A stretch of 64,000 bases of DNA from Candidatus Enterococcus ferrettii (GTDB lineage: Bacteria > Bacillota > Bacilli > Lactobacillales > Enterococcaceae). The position numbers and the translations under genes were made by a program. Below, in pieces: positions 18,701 through 26,580 of this stretch; the stretch's first letter is position 1; every line of letters begins with the position of its first letter. The notes beneath the pieces are model-generated. The model saw only the letters and a program-made list of their open reading frames with translations. It ran no database searches and was not told the origin of the DNA. The DNA lies in the NCBI RefSeq assembly GCF_017377655.1, contig NZ_JAFREL010000070.1:1-64000 (forward strand). Direction: 5' to 3'.

Positions 18701-20766
18701 CATGGGCCACCGCAACAGTAACAGATCAGAATTTTGTAGTAGCAAACAAACGTATCACTTTTAAAATAAGAGGGTTGAAAGCTGGGTCAAAGTACAATGT
18801 TCAATACCGTGCAGAAAATGGAACGAATAATGGTTCAACTACTGAAGTATGGTCTGAGTGGAAAAAGACAAACAATATTATCTCAATTCCAACTTTAGCT
18901 TTAGTAGTCTATAAGCCGATTGTAACGAACGTAAAAGCTACTTCTGCTACTGTTGGGAATGGATATTATACTGGGAATATTTCTTCAGCAAAAGGAAAGA
19001 TTCTGTATTCAGCCGAAGTGGGTTCTGGCATGCAAGTAGCTGAAAAACTCAATTTACCACATCCAGGTACCGTAGGTGGGAACTATGGGACATTGGAACT
19101 TACCAATCTTAAACCTGGAGCAAATTACCGCGCGAAAGCCTATCTACTAGATCCGTTAAATAATATTCGGCAGTCTGATTGGCAACCATTTGTTACACCT
19201 ACAACCTTGAATCGTTTGAGAGTAGAGAGTTCGCCAAAACCGACCAGTGCAACAAATGGAGAAGCGACTTTTAGTGGAGTTTATACTGCAGCAACAGATG
19301 CAAGAGAAAATCCTGCCCATCCTAACAGATTGCACGTTCAAATTCGTGTAAATGGGACAACAGGTTGGCAAGAAGTTTCTCCTCAAAATATTATTTTTTC
19401 TAAGCCAGACAAAAAAGTAACCTTTACACTTAGAGGTTTGTCATCTAAAACAAAATATGATGTTCAATATCGCTTAGAAAACGGAACGAATAATGGTCCA
19501 GGTGTGGAAACTTGGTCTGGTTGGTATGTTTGCAATAATCTACTTGGAATACCTGGTATTCAACTGCGAATCAACCCACCAACCATTCCACAAGCAGACA
19601 ATACCACCGTTGGTTCGAACTTTGTTCAACTTCATACAACGAAATACTATGGAGATATTTCTCAAATTTTTGCAAACGGACAGTTTTCAATGATGAAGGC
19701 TTCAGAAACCAACTGGCTGGCAGCAACTACGGTATATAATGATTTGATCCACGAACGACATACTGGTGTAGAGGGTGCATCTAGCAATATTAGTTACAAC
19801 GGACCACGAACCATTTCAGCTTTAACACCAGGAACAAAGTTCAAAGGCCGGTTGACTGTGCCAGATTATGAGGAGGTACTAGTTCACTCGCCAGAAAAGA
19901 TCTTTTGTACAGCACTAACGGTGAATTCACCAACTGCATCAGCAACCGAGCGACCAATAACAGTGAACACTGCAAAAGCGACTGTAAGCGGAAGCTACAA
20001 TGCAGATGCTATGAGTCCTGCGCATGCAAATGCAGCTGAAGTGCAAATTAGTTTAACCGGAAATCCCAATGATTTTTCAACGCTTGTCTACAATTCTACG
20101 GGAACAAATCCGTCATTGAACAGTGCACCAACGATCAATCCATCAACGAAATCAGTTGAATTTAAACTGAAAAACCTGAAGGAAAACACGACCTACCATG
20201 TAAGATACCGACTGAAAAACGAGAGCAACAAATGGTCAGATTGGTCAACAGCAAATACAGTGACAACATTGACGCGTATGCCAGGCTATTACTTTGAAAA
20301 TGTACCAGAATTCAACTTTGGCAGCTTGACTCGCAGTGATGTGGATACAACGAATCCATTAGCTTCAACAAGTGGTTCGTTTAACATGGAAATTGAAAAT
20401 GTTGGAATGGTCAACAATTGGGTACTTTCAGCTAAGTTAAGTCCAATTACAACTTTTGATGGCAGCAACCTTGAACTAACTAACGCTGCATTAATCGTTG
20501 GTAAAAAACTGTCGAGATCTTCTGATGGTGGATCAACTTGGTCCGATGTCTCCGGCAGCTTTAATGTTGGTAGCGTTGGAAACGAAGTATTGCCAAGTAA
20601 TACAAGTGTTGAACTATGGAAAAGTCCTAACAGTGCCTCAGTCCAAGGGAAATTCAAGTACACGATTGATCGAAATTCGGTCCAATTGAAGGTGCTTGGA
20701 GGAACTGCTCAGGCAACTAGAGAATACCGTGGAAAGGTAACCTGGACAATGGATACTTTACCATAA
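15694..20766 (+). CDS. Large multi-repeat surface protein with C-terminal WxL domain
   Basis: A 1690-residue secreted protein. A signal peptide (about 1-28) is followed by a Ser/Thr/Glu-rich stalk, a unique N-terminal region (to about 420), about five units of roughly 220 residues made of fibronectin-III-like beta modules (starting near 430, 630, 850, 1070 and 1290) and a WxL domain (about 1525-1690, with NNWVLSAKL and final VTWTMDTLP). No LPxTG is present, so anchoring must be through WxL. It matches the large WxL proteins of enterococcal WxL operons. Translationally coupled to the LPxTG gene. Probable adhesin or wall scaffold; the ligand is unknown. Confidence 0.9.
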   Translation: MKPATKKLINYLLVSGLLLQSLSPILAVATMVEESSTQETVSESTSENLKESVSSDSETVESTIESTTENEIEKVTVIPTEVEKEYDERNVEEKSEAVSSHPVIQLEDKNLEERLVFKGKISADSVTEEETTSSTILKKVVLQSKTVKKEWKQADEIKLEEEKKYLLNEEAVSFDFSVAELTEDTEYRLILDYEVQQEVNGEVQAINQHKAQYLIGTAEAKKVVLGPLQEKAAFGLPRVMPDRLWYKEIFNPETLYTNYYKVRVLQIESRRAKIDYMFHIGSANVGIRNATVLASEDPQALNRIRARATNKGDSRYIVNEEYNLIAMDSSIIKVNYRERDDGDYNIVYEDDEVWLNNLKPNRKYYFWLCRQSGAVGNPIYLFKENHHDLFTGMGADNIWNPFDFRTDFTPMTFVGVPGFTQTSATPTSIPMTGSNYVGDILEKANNGLLQVTSNNGTTAQTKVSNLSHDITTNGRYGGATINGLEAGTRYKGRTVLVDVEGNNKYSNWSNYFYTPNTVNQPGISALGIPSLGNNATADVTATYNAGNEPAHPTQVEVSISTNNSNWSVINTGTTPATTNPSINSGNKQVAFKLSKLNANTKYFVRYRVKNASNIWSSPSASREFTTKGIPVTVQPPKVTNVKSDRATVGDNTYTGTVTANQGLIQYTNQSGAGMVSHDVTNLSYSNGRYGTVNLTNLYGGSKYRTRTRIKDSNNGDVWSGWTNFVTPTELTALEVTGIENPTAAANGVASIKGFYKAATGTREQAAHPNRIQVQIQEVGTSAWATATVTDQNFVVANKRITFKIRGLKAGAKYNVQYRAENGTNNGSASEVWSDWKSTNNLVTVPSIPLIINPPKMTNVKATTAVAGNNSYTGNVSTARGRIEYTPETGDGMQISKVENLTHSGTIGGTYGQLALPALREGAKYRARTVLKTPSGTDAYSSWTNFVTPTELSEVEVTGVENPTAAANGVASIKGFYKTATGTREQPANPTRIQVQIQEVGTSAWATATVTDQNFVVANKRITFKIRGLKAGSKYNVQYRAENGTNNGSTTEVWSEWKKTNNIISIPTLALVVYKPIVTNVKATSATVGNGYYTGNISSAKGKILYSAEVGSGMQVAEKLNLPHPGTVGGNYGTLELTNLKPGANYRAKAYLLDPLNNIRQSDWQPFVTPTTLNRLRVESSPKPTSATNGEATFSGVYTAATDARENPAHPNRLHVQIRVNGTTGWQEVSPQNIIFSKPDKKVTFTLRGLSSKTKYDVQYRLENGTNNGPGVETWSGWYVCNNLLGIPGIQLRINPPTIPQADNTTVGSNFVQLHTTKYYGDISQIFANGQFSMMKASETNWLAATTVYNDLIHERHTGVEGASSNISYNGPRTISALTPGTKFKGRLTVPDYEEVLVHSPEKIFCTALTVNSPTASATERPITVNTAKATVSGSYNADAMSPAHANAAEVQISLTGNPNDFSTLVYNSTGTNPSLNSAPTINPSTKSVEFKLKNLKENTTYHVRYRLKNESNKWSDWSTANTVTTLTRMPGYYFENVPEFNFGSLTRSDVDTTNPLASTSGSFNMEIENVGMVNNWVLSAKLSPITTFDGSNLELTNAALIVGKKLSRSSDGGSTWSDVSGSFNVGSVGNEVLPSNTSVELWKSPNSASVQGKFKYTIDRNSVQLKVLGGTAQATREYRGKVTWTMDTLP
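18001..18840 (+). repeat. Near-identical repeat pair inside the large WxL gene
   Basis: The stretch from about 18001 to 18177 recurs from about 18664 to 18840 with only a few differences, giving a period of 663 bp (221 codons). Other units of the gene are clearly diverged. This points to recent duplication or gene conversion of one unit, and the gene may vary in unit number between strains. Confidence 0.85.
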
Positions 20767-20772
20767 GCTTAT

Positions 20773-20806
20773 GGAAGAAAAGAGCGACGAGATCCTCTTT
20801 TCTTCC
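20773..20806 (+). terminator. Hairpin after the large WxL gene
   Basis: A perfect 12-bp stem, GGAAGAAAAGAG (20773-20784) with CTCTTTTCTTCC (20795-20806). It is followed by CGCTTTTAG, a weak T-tract, so it may reduce rather than stop transcription into the next genes or protect the 3' end. Confidence 0.65.
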
Positions 20807-20833
20807 CGCTTTTAGAATAAAGGAGGAAATAAC

Positions 20834-21064
20834 GTGGAAAGATATGGGTGGATGATTATATTAGCTGTTATTGGCATGATTGCTTTACTAAGCTTTTTTA
20901 TATTTCTGATTAAGGATATGCAGCTAATCAAGCAACAAAAAAGAAGTCGCTGGTCATTAAGTTTAAATGTCTCCTTATTAATCATTTCAGCGTTATGCAT
21001 CATACTAGCAGTTTATTTCTATATGGATATTCAAGATCAAATAAGCATTTTGGAAAAAATCTAA
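20834..21064 (+). CDS. Small two-helix membrane protein
   Basis: A 76-residue protein with two membrane helices (about 7-28 and 44-66) separated by a basic loop (KQQKRSRW). GTG start with AAAGGAGG at good spacing. It lies between the large WxL gene and a DNA-binding protein and is probably transcribed with them. No family recognised; it could be an accessory of the WxL system. Confidence 0.7.
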   Translation: MERYGWMIILAVIGMIALLSFFIFLIKDMQLIKQQKRSRWSLSLNVSLLIISALCIILAVYFYMDIQDQISILEKI

Positions 21065-21090
21065 TTAAGCAAAAATAAGAAGGTGAGAAG

Positions 21091-21795
21091 ATGAGTCAAA
21101 TCATTCTGTTATCCAGCTGTCCTTATGCCGAACAGTCGTTTGAAAAAAACCTGAAGCTTTTAGGACACGAAGTATTTTGTACAAGTCAACTAAATCACGA
21201 GCTAAATTTTCATGGCACAGGTAAGCAATTATTCCACTTTTTTGAGTACGTATTTATTAGCGAAACGATCTCTGATGAACAAACTAAATCAATTATTGAA
21301 GAGTTGGATTCGCTTCCTCTGACAATTATCAGAAAGGTTAGTCAGCAACCAACAAAGCAAAAAGTATCAGAGTGGGAAATGCAGGGAATTAGCAATTGGC
21401 TCTTAAACATTAGTAATATAGAAGAAATTCGGGATAAAATGGTGCTGGCAAGTAAAGAAATGGTACATAAAAGAAGAACAACTAGCAAACCTTGTCTATC
21501 CCATTTAGAAAAGGAAAATCTCTTTTTTCAATTGCATTGGACAAAAACAGAAAAGAGAATCATGGATGCTTTTCTAAAAAATGAAGGAATGTTTATTACT
21601 AGAAACCGTCTATGCGAATTAGTTTGGAATTCGGAATGTACACAGTCTAGGCTGAGTCAGCTGTCATACACTATTAATAAACTAAAGAAAAAGCTGAAAG
21701 ATGTTGGAATAAACGAAGAAATGATTACTACAAGCTGGGGCAAAGGGTACCAGTTAAATCCAACGCTTTCTGAGCTGCTGCAGCAGCAAAAATAG
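21091..21795 (+). CDS. Winged-helix (OmpR/PhoB-type) regulator with atypical N-terminus
   Basis: A 234-residue protein. The C-terminal about 90 residues are a Trans_reg_C winged helix: WTKTEKRIMDAFLKNEGMFITRNRLCELVW, then the recognition region and the wing TSWGKGYQL. The N-terminal 110 residues have receiver-like length but lack the DD pair and the phospho-acceptor Asp, so this is either a pseudo-receiver or an unrelated sensor domain. It is the last gene of the WxL cluster, followed by a terminator, and probably regulates it. No cognate kinase is adjacent in the operon. Confidence 0.82.
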   Translation: MSQIILLSSCPYAEQSFEKNLKLLGHEVFCTSQLNHELNFHGTGKQLFHFFEYVFISETISDEQTKSIIEELDSLPLTIIRKVSQQPTKQKVSEWEMQGISNWLLNISNIEEIRDKMVLASKEMVHKRRTTSKPCLSHLEKENLFFQLHWTKTEKRIMDAFLKNEGMFITRNRLCELVWNSECTQSRLSQLSYTINKLKKKLKDVGINEEMITTSWGKGYQLNPTLSELLQQQK

Positions 21796-21837
21796 CAGTT
21801 CAATAGCAGGACTATTAAACAATTTACAGAAAAAAAA

Positions 21838-21879
21838 GCAGAAAAACCATAGAATGAGGCATAGTTTTTCTGCTTTTTA
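21838..21879 (+). terminator. Intrinsic terminator after the WxL cluster regulator
   Basis: The arms AGCAGAAAAAC (about 21837-21847) and GTTTTTCTGCT (21864-21874), with T-run TTTTT. It closes the surface operon and faces the convergent 7TM gene. Confidence 0.85.
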
Positions 21880-21911
21880 GTTTGGATAAGTTATTGAAGT
21901 ATCACTACGAA

Positions 21912-23600
21912 TCAGGTTATCTGAGACAATCGTATAATCATTTGATGCTCCAAACGCTCATAGCGACCACGTTTCTTTCCAACCAAGTTCTGTAATTCTT
22001 GCCGGTAAAAACTTAAATCCTCCTGAATTGTCTGATCAAAGGTCGGCCTGCTATAAGGCTCCATTTGGCTTTCGATAATCAACTGATCGTCCTTTTGAGT
22101 AATATGCAGCGTTGCGTCACAGCCAATGTGCTGCTTTAAAACCAATAATTTTTCAAAGACTTGAATCAAAAGCTGCAGCAGTTCTTCTTCTAGGAGCTGA
22201 TTTTTCTGTTGTAGGCTGAAGGTACAGGTTAGTTTCCCATTCAGCTTTTTAAAAGCTTCTTCGTAATGTTCTTCTAAAATACTCAGAGTGAGATTGATTG
22301 GCTGCGTTTGTTCTTGGTTTTTTTTGTGAATCAGAGAGCTGAAATAAAGGGTTAAGCTCTCCAGCTTTTGATCAAAGGAAGCCGAGCGAATTGCTGAAGC
22401 TTGTGCTTCTTTTTTGTGTTTGGACAAGGCGGTATATTCTTCCCAAAAATGATACCCGCAAATTAAGACGGCTAGAGCTGTAAATAAAATCATCGGCCAA
22501 TCGATAATTAGATTGGCTGCACCAATGAATAATTGGATGTAAAAGAAGCAGTGAATAACTGCGGCCATCACAATCCCTGGTGAACAAATGACATAGAAGC
22601 GATTGTCAGAGGCTGCTTCTAGTAGTGAGATCATTGCGGTGTACAAGGTCAGAAATACGTTTAAACCACTGGCTACCTGCAGAATCATAGGCAAGGGTAT
22701 TTGCTGTGTGATGAAACTGAAGATGGTGGTCGCCAGCAGTGAATACTCGATAATAATCACTGGCAAGTACCATTTACGATACAGTGTGTTTCTCAGCCAA
22801 TAATAGCTGGTCAAAGCAATTGGAATCAGAATGGATGTCAAACTATACCACAGAGACAGCTTATCTGGAGTGAATAAAGTGCCGGTTGAAAGATTGTTTA
22901 CCGAAGACTGGATTCCGACTAATAAGGAGAAAGCACATAAAAGTCCAGTTAAGGCGATTCGTTGTTTATTCAATTTTTTTCGAGAGATCAACATGACGAC
23001 AGCCGAAAGACTAATGCCCAAACAAATGAACAGAATAATCATTTGCGGTACGGAATGCATCAGAAAAAAGCGAGCTATTTCATCGGCTTCACCTAGAAAG
23101 ACTTGAGCAGGTAATCCAGCATAATACTTGAAAGGACTTTTTGTAACAATTCGTAAGGGTTTTTGGCAATAATCCTTGGGCAAAGTAATTTTGGTAAACA
23201 GCAAGCCCGGATTTTCTTGCTTTGCAGTTTCTTGGTATTGGTAGATGATTTGGTTGTCTAACAATACTGTGACCCACTGGTGATTGGCACGTAGAATTAG
23301 TTCTGGATTTGTTATGGATTGTCGCAAGGATTGCTGCATAATTAAGGATTCGTTCGGATCTACAAATTCAATGCGGCGGGTATTTTCACCAAATAGCTGC
23401 TGATCGGAGTGATTTTCAACAAAAAAGACCCAGTCGTTTTTTATCTCCATAACATCTGTTTTTTTAAGTTCTTTGCCGATTTGGAAAAAAGTAAAAGAAA
23501 ATAAAATTAAAATAACGGTCATTATTGTAATAAGCACAGAGGTGTGTCGAGTTTGGAAAGAGAATAATTTGCTGGTTTGTCCGCTGTTTCTTTGGGACAT
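21912..23600 (-). CDS. Membrane sensor: extracellular beta domain, 7TM region, degenerate kinase-like end
   Basis: About 562 residues. A short cytoplasmic start and one membrane helix are followed by an extracellular region of about 140 residues, then seven closely packed helices (about 185-390), as in 7TMR-DISM proteins. A cytoplasmic coiled stretch and a C-terminal part resembling a histidine-kinase ATPase fold come next, but no H-box His, N-box Asn or G-box glycines are visible. I chose ATG 23600, for which GAGGT is the ribosome site; ATG 23615 is part of that site. It may be a pseudo-kinase sensor. Divergent from the signal-peptidase-like gene. Confidence 0.7.
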   Translation of the reverse strand: MSQRNSGQTSKLFSFQTRHTSVLITIMTVILILFSFTFFQIGKELKKTDVMEIKNDWVFFVENHSDQQLFGENTRRIEFVDPNESLIMQQSLRQSITNPELILRANHQWVTVLLDNQIIYQYQETAKQENPGLLFTKITLPKDYCQKPLRIVTKSPFKYYAGLPAQVFLGEADEIARFFLMHSVPQMIILFICLGISLSAVVMLISRKKLNKQRIALTGLLCAFSLLVGIQSSVNNLSTGTLFTPDKLSLWYSLTSILIPIALTSYYWLRNTLYRKWYLPVIIIEYSLLATTIFSFITQQIPLPMILQVASGLNVFLTLYTAMISLLEAASDNRFYVICSPGIVMAAVIHCFFYIQLFIGAANLIIDWPMILFTALAVLICGYHFWEEYTALSKHKKEAQASAIRSASFDQKLESLTLYFSSLIHKKNQEQTQPINLTLSILEEHYEEAFKKLNGKLTCTFSLQQKNQLLEEELLQLLIQVFEKLLVLKQHIGCDATLHITQKDDQLIIESQMEPYSRPTFDQTIQEDLSFYRQELQNLVGKKRGRYERLEHQMIIRLSQIT

Positions 23601-23790
23601 AAAATAATACCTCATCTTTCATTAATCTTTTTATTTTAGAATGATAGCTACATTAATAGTATCATATTAGAAAACAATTTAAAATTGGAAATAAATTCGG
23701 AACAAAAGATAATTGTCGTAGCTATTAGACGAATAGGTGTGATATGATATTGGGGAATAAAACATAGTAGAAAAATGGAAGGGGAAAAGA

Positions 23791-24309
23791 ATGAATTACT
23801 ATAAAAAAATAACCGTTTTTTATGGTGCGGTTATTGTGTTCTTCTTTTTGCTTACAACACTTACAATTGTTATCCCTCGTTTACTGGAGGTTACCCCATA
23901 TGTTGTAGAAGACAATAAAATGGCGCCAAAATATAGTAAGGGGGGCTTGCTGTTTGTTCGTCCTAACAGGAGACAGGCTCAAGCGGGAGACTCCATTACG
24001 TATTACGAAAATCAAGGTCAGTCAGTGAAAACACGTCGTGTACTATCTGTTGATGAGAAGATCAATGGCTATTTTGTAAAAGGGGATAACGTTTCAAATG
24101 CTGAAATGGGGTTGGTGCATTTCCGTAATTTCATCGGCAAACCGGCTTTTTATCTGCCCTATATTGGTTTCTTAGTGAATACTCAATTTATGAATATGGT
24201 GAAGGCTTCATTATTCTTATTGGCGATCTTGCTGACGTTGCTGACGATCTTGTATCAGAAGAGTTATTATAGTAAGAAGGAAATACTAGAGAAGACTTGT
24301 GATGAATAA
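23791..24309 (+). CDS. Signal peptidase I-like protein (SipW type) lacking catalytic Ser and His
   Basis: A 172-residue protein with a membrane helix at each end and an S26B (SipW-like) core. The box that normally reads SGSM is DNKM here, so Lys43 replaces the nucleophilic Ser; the box with catalytic His (normally T-H-R-V) reads TRRV, so Arg82 replaces His. The GDN box (Asp99) is kept. The fold is intact but peptidase activity by the usual Ser/His mechanism looks impossible. Streptococcal pilus loci contain a comparable inactive SipA used as an assembly factor, so a scaffold or chaperone role near the WxL island is a fair guess. Confidence 0.8.
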   Translation: MNYYKKITVFYGAVIVFFFLLTTLTIVIPRLLEVTPYVVEDNKMAPKYSKGGLLFVRPNRRQAQAGDSITYYENQGQSVKTRRVLSVDEKINGYFVKGDNVSNAEMGLVHFRNFIGKPAFYLPYIGFLVNTQFMNMVKASLFLLAILLTLLTILYQKSYYSKKEILEKTCDE

Positions 24310-24311
24310 AG

Positions 24312-24357
24312 AAATATCCTTATCATAGCGACTGGCTATAGTAAGGATATTTTTTTG
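24312..24357. terminator. Terminator between the signal-peptidase-like gene and a convergent kinase
   Basis: The arms AAATATCCTTA (24312-24322) and TAAGGATATTT (24342-24352) are followed by more T. The A/T flanks allow action on both strands. Confidence 0.85.
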
Positions 24358-24364
24358 CTAATTA

Positions 24365-25720
24365 TTAAAATGGGAACATCAAAGTGGTCTGAAAACCTTT
24401 CTTCAAATTAGTTTCAACAGTCATTGTTCCTTGGTGTGCGTGTGTAATTTGTTGGACTAAATGCAGGCCCAGACCATGACGCAGCTGCAAGTGTTCATCG
24501 GTGCTATTCAGGGAATTGCTGTCTATCCATTGCTGCAAATCAAGTTTCGAAGCACCTTGTCCATCATCAGTTACAGTAATGGCAAAAGCCTGTGCTTCTA
24601 ACGATAAAGAAATTTGGATATTGCAGCCTTCAGGATTGTGCTGAATACTATTCTGGACGAGATTATTGACAGCGCGTGTTAGTAATCGTTCATCACAGGT
24701 GAAATAGAACGTTTCGGCCTCTGCGGGAATGACTAACTCCAGTTCGTATTTGTTTGAAATACCTGAATTTAATAATTCCGCTGCATATGAGCGCAGCAGC
24801 TTTGCAACATGAATTGAGGCTTTGTTGAGAGGCTGCATGTCGTATTCCAATTGCGAGACTAAGTTCAGGTCTTGAACCAGCTCTTTGATTTTGATACTTT
24901 GCTGCAAAATAATCGCTGCTTGTTCTTGTGTAGCATGGTTAGTAGTCTTATCCGCAGCGATTCGGTCTGCGTATCCCAAAATCATAGAAAGAGGCGTTCG
25001 AATATCGTGGGATACGCCGCTGATCCAGTTGGCACGGGCCTCGTTTTGCTGACTCAATTTATAGGAAACGAGGTTGAGGTTTTTAGCTACCTCAGAAAGC
25101 TCATTTTTAGTTTTTAGCTGAACGGTTTCACCGGCAGATAGCTGCTGAAGACCTTCAACAATCGGTTGAGTACTGGCAATGATTTTTCTTTTGGATAAAA
25201 AGTAAGCACCAAAAAGTAAAATAAAATCTAGACTTAAAACGACGAATACAAAGATTGGCAGGGACTTGATTGTTTGAATCGGGTAGTAATTGTTCATTAA
25301 TTTTGTGAAGCTGTTTTTGGGATAGCCGAGAACGAGCAAGCCCGCTCCTTCTTTTTGAATAAACACAGGATAATCTGCTATATAGCCTTTAGAAAAGGTT
25401 GCAACATCCTGTAGCGAATAAGCTGTCGGAACTCCTTTAGGCAAATCCAGCGACCAGACTGCCTGGCCGGATTCATCAAGATACATTCCCCAAATATTTT
25501 GTTTCTCTAGTCGTTGTTTGCCTTGATTACTTAACCCTTCTGCTGAAAAATCCTTAGTAGTTTGTTCCAGCATCACTTTAGGAGAAGGTGCCTCCTTGCT
25601 TTGAAAAATAATCTTCTGAAAAGCTAAACCGAACAGGATCAAATTGATTAAAAGCAGCAACAAAATGAATCCTGCGAAAGCGGATAGATACTTTGTAATG
25701 TATTTGCTGAATGAGTGCAT
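24365..25720 (-). CDS. Sensor histidine kinase (HisKA/HATPase)
   Basis: A 451-residue kinase with two membrane helices (about 14-36 and 150-172) enclosing an extracellular sensor of about 110 residues, a HAMP-like linker, HisKA with WISGVSHDIRTPLSMI, N-box NLVQNSIQHN, G1 TDDGQGA and G2 RHGLGLHLV. It starts at TAATG overlapping the stop of the response regulator. Together with the divergent ABC transporter it resembles lantibiotic or antimicrobial-peptide sensing systems. Confidence 0.93.
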   Translation of the reverse strand: MHSFSKYITKYLSAFAGFILLLLLINLILFGLAFQKIIFQSKEAPSPKVMLEQTTKDFSAEGLSNQGKQRLEKQNIWGMYLDESGQAVWSLDLPKGVPTAYSLQDVATFSKGYIADYPVFIQKEGAGLLVLGYPKNSFTKLMNNYYPIQTIKSLPIFVFVVLSLDFILLFGAYFLSKRKIIASTQPIVEGLQQLSAGETVQLKTKNELSEVAKNLNLVSYKLSQQNEARANWISGVSHDIRTPLSMILGYADRIAADKTTNHATQEQAAIILQQSIKIKELVQDLNLVSQLEYDMQPLNKASIHVAKLLRSYAAELLNSGISNKYELELVIPAEAETFYFTCDERLLTRAVNNLVQNSIQHNPEGCNIQISLSLEAQAFAITVTDDGQGASKLDLQQWIDSNSLNSTDEHLQLRHGLGLHLVQQITHAHQGTMTVETNLKKGFQTTLMFPF

Positions 25721-26430
25721 TAGTCAGTCCTCTTTATCACTAGTTTATACCCGAGACCTTTGACAGTTAAAAGAGAGGTTGGTCGGGAAGGTGCTTCTTC
25801 AATTTTCTCCCGAATCCGTCGTATATGAGCCATCAAGCTATTTTCGTAGCCAAAAGGATTGTCCCCCCACACTGCTTCACACAACGTATCAATGGTAACA
25901 ATTCTTCCCGCATTTCGAGCTAGAGTACTTAACAAGGTATGTTCAGTAGCGGTAAGCGCCAACTGAGTTCCATCAGCGCGAGAAACTTCCGCTCGACTAA
26001 AATCAATCCGACAAAAATCCAATTGCGTACTGATAACATCTTCTTTGTAGCATCTTCGTAAGACCGCATGTATTCGCAGCAGTAATTCCTGAGGCAAAAA
26101 AGGTTTAACAATATAATCATCCGCCCCCAAACCTAACCCCTCCAGCTTATCCACCGGCTGATCTTTGGCCGTCAGAAAAATAACAGGAACCTCAGTAAAC
26201 TGACGCAGCAACTGAAACAAGGTGAATCCATCACCGTCTGGCAGCATCACATCTAGTAAAATCAATTCCGGCTGCAGATCTTTTGCTTGAGCCAAACCTT
26301 GTTTCATATTGGAGGCTGTATGAAGATTTCGAAAGCCCTCATCCTGCAAAATGGAAGTTAACAGCTTTAATAATTCTGGTTCGTCATCAACTAGAAGCAG
26401 ACGTCTTTCTTTTAGATAGGAATCTTTCAT
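25720..26430 (-). CDS. OmpR-family response regulator
   Basis: About 236 residues. Receiver LLLVDDEPELL with Asp in LILLDVMLPDGDG, Thr in FLTAKD and Lys in VKPF; C-terminal winged helix ending LLTVKGLGYKLV. I chose ATG 26430 because GAGGAGT precedes it; an upstream in-frame ATG at 26445 is part of the ribosome site. First gene of the kinase operon and divergent from the ABC transporter, with a shared control region between them. Confidence 0.94.
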   Translation of the reverse strand: MKDSYLKERRLLLVDDEPELLKLLTSILQDEGFRNLHTASNMKQGLAQAKDLQPELILLDVMLPDGDGFTLFQLLRQFTEVPVIFLTAKDQPVDKLEGLGLGADDYIVKPFLPQELLLRIHAVLRRCYKEDVISTQLDFCRIDFSRAEVSRADGTQLALTATEHTLLSTLARNAGRIVTIDTLCEAVWGDNPFGYENSLMAHIRRIREKIEEAPSRPTSLLTVKGLGYKLVIKRTD

Positions 26431-26454
26431 GCTGTCACTCCTCATTTTTTTATT

Positions 26455-26516
26455 ATTATAGCATTCCCAATAGAGCCATTTACCTTAACAATGAAAAGGT
26501 AAGGTAAATGTAAGGT
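26455..26516. promoter_or_regulatory. Divergent control region with putative response-regulator operator
   Basis: GTAAGGT occurs at 26499-26505 and 26510-26516, an 11-bp period typical of PhoB/OmpR-type tandem sites. The region also holds a perfect 11-bp inverted repeat (26477-26487 and 26500-26510). A TATAAT for the regulator gene is on the minus strand at 26455-26460, and the left repeat arm lies where its -35 would be. The site probably governs the kinase operon, the ABC operon or both. Confidence 0.65.
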
Positions 26517-26580
26517 CAGCAGGAGGTTGTCGTAAGCTTAGTACTGCATGATAGAGGAAAGAAAGCGAGGCGACTAATTT

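Noticed and set aside
20289..20663. 124-codon minus-strand frame at the end of the large WxL gene
   Set aside because: Antisense shadow of the WxL domain coding sequence.
15694..20766. Repeats in the large WxL gene as a CRISPR or mobile element
   Set aside because: Repeats are in-frame protein modules of about 220 codons, not short spaced repeats, and no Cas or transposase gene is near.
21768..21787. GCTGCTGCAGCAGC palindrome at the end of the winged-helix gene
   Set aside because: Lies within Leu/Gln codons at the C-terminus and has no T-run; the true terminator is 60 bp further.
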